A stretch of 64,000 nt of DNA from Owenia fusiformis (lineage: Eukaryota > Annelida > Polychaeta > Sabellida > Oweniidae). The notes under the pieces were generated by a model. The model saw nothing but the letters and a program-made list of their open reading frames with translations. It did not search any database and was not told the origin of the DNA. Location of the stretch: the NCBI GenBank assembly GCA_903813345.2, contig CAIIXF020000001.1, forward strand, positions 57,086,270 through 57,150,269, given 5' to 3'. Position numbers and translations under genes: made by a program. Of the stretch, positions 60,901 to 64,000 are shown piece after piece; the first letter of the stretch is position 1, and the number at the start of each line of letters is the position of its first letter.

Positions 60901-62776
60901 GATTCCCTTGAATAATATAATTCTTTCTCCAGCCTATTTCTAAAACTGCAAAAATGGATATCTAATATCCATTATAAATAGTTATGAAAGGCTTTGTTTT
61001 TCTGGGTATGTTTTTTATTTTTCATTCATTGTTTGGCATATTCTCCCTTTAATCATGAAGAATGTATTGTTTATTAATTTTTAGTACTTAACTATTGATC
61101 CTTAAACATCATGTACAATATCATGTAGATAGATCAATATTAAAATATCAATCAACAGATGTTACTGGAGACTGTTTCCATAGCAACCTCAATACTCATA
61201 TTAACACAGGTACTTACCAGTATAGAATATACAATAACACATGAGGTACATTACGGCTGTTTGCAAATTATCACTTACATGTACATATAATCATTAGCAC
61301 ATTTTGCTGCATATGTACCAGTGTATTTTTTATATTTCAAAGTATACTCTAGATGATGTACGACTTATACAATGATATACAGTTTATAATATTTGAAAGC
61401 AGATGGGATGATTTATTTCAACTTAATCAAAACATACCTGTAGGTTTTTCCCTCACTGGAGGTTCATGACAGTTCATATGGTAACCTTTGTCACAGGCAT
61501 CACAAAATAACATTTCATCCTACAAAATAACAGCAAAATATAGGGAGATTCATGATAATTTATATGGTAACCTTTGTCACAGGCGTCACAAAATAACATT
61601 TCATCCTACAAAATAACAGCAAAATATAGGGAGATTCATGATAATTTATATGGTAACCTTTGTCACAGGCGTCACAAAATAACATTTCATCCTACAAAAT
61701 AACAGCAAAATATAGGGAGATTCATGATAATTTATATGGTAACCTTTGTCACAGGCGTCACAAAATAACATTTCATCCTACAAAATAACAGCAAAATATA
61801 GGGAGATTCATGATAATTTATATGGTAACCTTTGTCACAGGTGTCACAAAATAACATTTCATCCTACAAAATAACAGCAAAATATAGGGAGATTCATGAT
61901 AATTTATATGGTAACCTTTGTCACAGGCGTCACAAAATAACATTTCATCCTACAAAATAACAGCAAAATATAGGGAGATTCATGATAATTTATATGGTAA
62001 CCTTTGTCACAGGCGTCACAAAATAACATTTCATCCTACAAAATAACAGCAAAATATAGGGAGATTCATGATAATTTATATGGTAACCTTTGTCACAGGC
62101 GTCACACAATAACATTTCTTATTGCAAAATAACAGCAAAATATAGGGAGATTCATGATAATTTATATGGTAACCTTTGTCACAGGCGTCACAAAATAACA
62201 TTTCATCCTACAAAATAACAGCAAAATATAGGGAGATTCATGATAATTTATATGGTAACCTTTGTCACAGGCGTCACAAAATAACATTGTGAGTTTGATT
62301 TGTGAGTTTATATGTTAACATTTGTTACTAGTTACTAGCATTACAAATATCATTTTAACCGTAGAATAAAACGAGAGAACTCTTGCAATTTATACTGTCA
62401 GCTTTGTCATAGGCATCGCAAAATAACATTTCTAAACGCCAAATAACAGCAAAAACAACAGGGTGATTTGTGACAGTTACATTGAACTTAGACATTTTTG
62501 GTAAATTAAACCAAATAAAAAGGTTTATCAACTTAAAAATCAAATAAACTTCAAAATGAACATATTAATAATCTTACATATTGACCTTAAGCATGCTCTG
62601 TATAAGAATAAGAAATGGGTCTAATACTGCCACCCGTGCCGAAGCACATAAACTTACACTTACAGCATCTCCCGAGTCTTGGCAGAGATAGCATGTCTTA
62701 CAGTCAATGCATTGCCAGGGGGAGTTCCTCGCTCTCCTGGACAGCAAGTCAGAGTACTGCATGCAAGATGGATGTG
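57927..62776 (-). CDS. PHD-finger plus SAM-domain (SAMD1/atherin-like) chromatin protein, C-terminal part
   Basis: Minus-strand exons in transcript order: 62664-62776, 61438-61519, 60430-60528, 59409-59484, 59097-59238 and 57927-58061 (TGA). They join in phase and give about 214 residues; the N-terminus is off the window or unseen. First comes the end of one PHD finger and a complete second one (HPSC...[12 protein letters not shown]...[18 protein letters not shown]...KWVCSQC), the double-PHD pattern of KAT6 and DPF proteins that read acylated histone tails. After a short Ser/Pro linker comes a SAM domain ([20 protein letters not shown]...[20 protein letters not shown]...[11 protein letters not shown]) most like SAMD1/atherin. 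The tail ends 9 to 10 residues later. Likely a nuclear chromatin reader that polymerises or pairs through SAM. Joining double PHD with this SAM type is unusual compared with human SAMD1, which I recall as winged-helix plus SAM. Confidence 0.85.
58188..58965. repeat. 27-bp minisatellite in the SAM-domain intron
   Basis: About 28 tandem copies of a 27-base unit (GGTTGAATTGTAGGTCAAAG plus AGCAATG), with some shortened or variant copies at 58320-58500 and a repeated higher-order block (58760-58800 versus 58900-58960). Because 27 is a multiple of 3 and the unit lacks stops in several frames, both strands show long periodic open frames; these are not genes. Confidence 0.95.
59485..60429. other. Intron of the PHD-SAM gene
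   Basis: AT-rich; nothing recognisable seen. Confidence 0.6.
60529..61437. other. Intron of the PHD-SAM gene
   Basis: AT-rich; nothing recognisable seen. Confidence 0.6.
61520..62290 (-). repeat. 86-bp tandem array derived from a PHD-finger exon
   Basis: Nine tandem units with an exact 86-base period (anchors at 61541, 61627, 61713, 61799, 61885, 61971, 62057, 62143, 62229) adjoin the true exon 61438-61519. On the minus strand each unit contains the intron end (TTATTTTGTAG), then the first roughly 63 bases of the exon ([14 protein letters not shown]). They share changes absent from the real exon, including Met to Ile and the zinc-binding-region Cys to Tyr. None contains the real exon's donor. 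More decayed copies reach about 62460. Confidence 0.95.
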
Positions 62777-64000
62777 CTGAAAATAATTTTTACGATATTT
62801 AAAAGTTAGGAATGTTTATGTGTACCAATTTATATACCAACTGCCAGATTCCAACTCTCAAAGATGTTCATTTGTTGATTTTATGACAAAATAAATATTG
62901 AACTGGACAGTATAATTTCATTAAGTGTTGATTTTTAGGTTCAAATTCCAAAAATTGGGGTACAAAGGATAGGTTAGGATACAAAAATACAGGTCTGGGC
63001 ATGGCACCTCCCTATTGAAGGACACCATTCAAGTGGAAACCTCTCTATTGAATGGACAACTCTCAATTGAACACCTTGCTACTTAATGAACACCTTTCTG
63101 GAGTAGACACCTTTATTGAGTAAATACCTCTCTATTGAATGAAAGCCTCTCAAATGAATACCTCTCTATTGAATGGACACCTCTCAAATGAACACCTCTG
63201 TATTGAGTAAATACCTCTCTATTGAATGAAAGCCTCTCAAATGAATACCTCTCTATTGAATGGACACCTCTCAAATGAACACCTCTGTATTGAATGAACA
63301 CATCTTCAGAACAAATGCCTCTATTGAGTAAACACCTTTCTATTGAATAAACACCTCTCCCGAGTAGACACCTCTATTGAATAAACACCTCTCTATTGAA
63401 TGGACAACTCTCAATTGAACACCTTGCTACTTAATGTACACCTTTCTGGAGTAGACACCGTTATTGAGTAAATGCCTCTCTATTGAATGGACACCTCTCA
63501 AATGAACACATCTTCAGAATAAATGCCTCTATTGAGTAAACGCCTTTCTATTGAATAAACACCTCTCCCGAGTAGACACCTCTCCCGAGTAGACACCTCT
63601 ATTGAATAAACACCTCTCTATTGAATGAAAACCTCTCAAGTGAACACCTCTCTATTGAATTAACACCTCTTTATTGTATGGACACCTCTCTAGTTAATGC
63701 CTGGCTATTAAATGAACACCTCTCCAGAATAAACACCTCTATTGAGTAAACACCTCTCTCTCATATAAATGTCCATCTTGAGTGCATGCACACCTCTCTT
63801 CATTGAGCACTTCTCTCTCAAATGAACACATTTCTCGAGTGAATACCCTCTCAATTGAAAGCCTCTCAAACAAATCCATCTCTTGAGTAAACACCTCTTT
63901 TAATTGAACACCTCTCTCTCAAATGAACGCCTCTTCAAAGTGAACAAGTCTTTTGAGTAAAGAACTCCTTTCTCAAGTGAATACCATGTGTAAGTGAACA
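62777..64000. other. Upstream intron of the PHD-SAM gene (minus strand)
   Basis: No further exon with matching phase is seen. From about 62995 to the window end it is a degenerate minisatellite. Confidence 0.5.
62995..64000. repeat. Degenerate 15-20-bp tandem repeat (AACACCTCTCTATTGAATG-like)
   Basis: Dozens of variants of ACACCTCTCTATTGAATGGA and ACACCTCTCAAATGA alternate, with higher-order duplications (for example 63117-63200 and 63200-63280). The array runs off the window edge. Confidence 0.9.

Noticed and set aside
61520-62290. CRISPR-like regular repeat spacing
   Set aside because: The 86-bp units are contiguous with no unique spacers, derive from a neighbouring exon, and the genome is clearly animal.

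Overview
The window is AT-rich, intron-rich animal DNA. GT-AG introns of about 0.1 to 5 kb, AATAAA polyadenylation signals, low-copy transposon debris and frequent TACATGTA-type words suggest a marine invertebrate (a lophotrochozoan or an invertebrate deuterostome). The sequence does not fix the phylum. I built gene models by hand by joining splice sites with matching phase. None was checked against transcripts.

Layout: (1) 1-110, last exon end and poly(A) signal of a trypsin-like serine protease, + strand. (2) About 4466-27810, a nine-exon + strand gene for a two-PH-domain, coiled-coil scaffold protein (N-terminus uncertain, AFAP1-like organisation at best). A small intronless Tctex1/dynein light chain gene lies antisense inside one of its introns (25142-25666). 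(3) 27811-32743, intergenic DNA full of non-autonomous inverted-repeat elements. (4) 32744-39994, a nine-exon + strand gene for a secreted or GPI-anchored protein: signal peptide, sushi/CCP, C-type lectin domain, unassigned module, two thrombospondin type 1 repeats, hydrophobic tail. (5) 40680-54554, an eleven-exon + strand gene for PLAA (WD40-PFU-PUL), complete, 827 codons. One intron holds a 4.7-kb antisense L1/Tx1-like retrotransposon with a perfect 16-bp target-site duplication. (6) About 57927-62776 on the - strand, convergent with PLAA, the last six exons of a chromatin-reader-like gene with a double PHD finger and a C-terminal SAMD1/atherin-like SAM domain.

The protein-coding genes look functionally unrelated, with no cluster or operon logic. 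The most unusual structure is at 61520-62290. Nine 86-bp tandem copies of the 5' part of a PHD-finger exon, each with its own splice acceptor, lie just upstream of the real exon in transcript order. Other points of interest are duplicated decoy splice acceptors in PLAA, several distinct TIR or foldback elements with reiterated subterminal palindromes, the odd lectin domain architecture, and the nested antisense dynein light chain gene.
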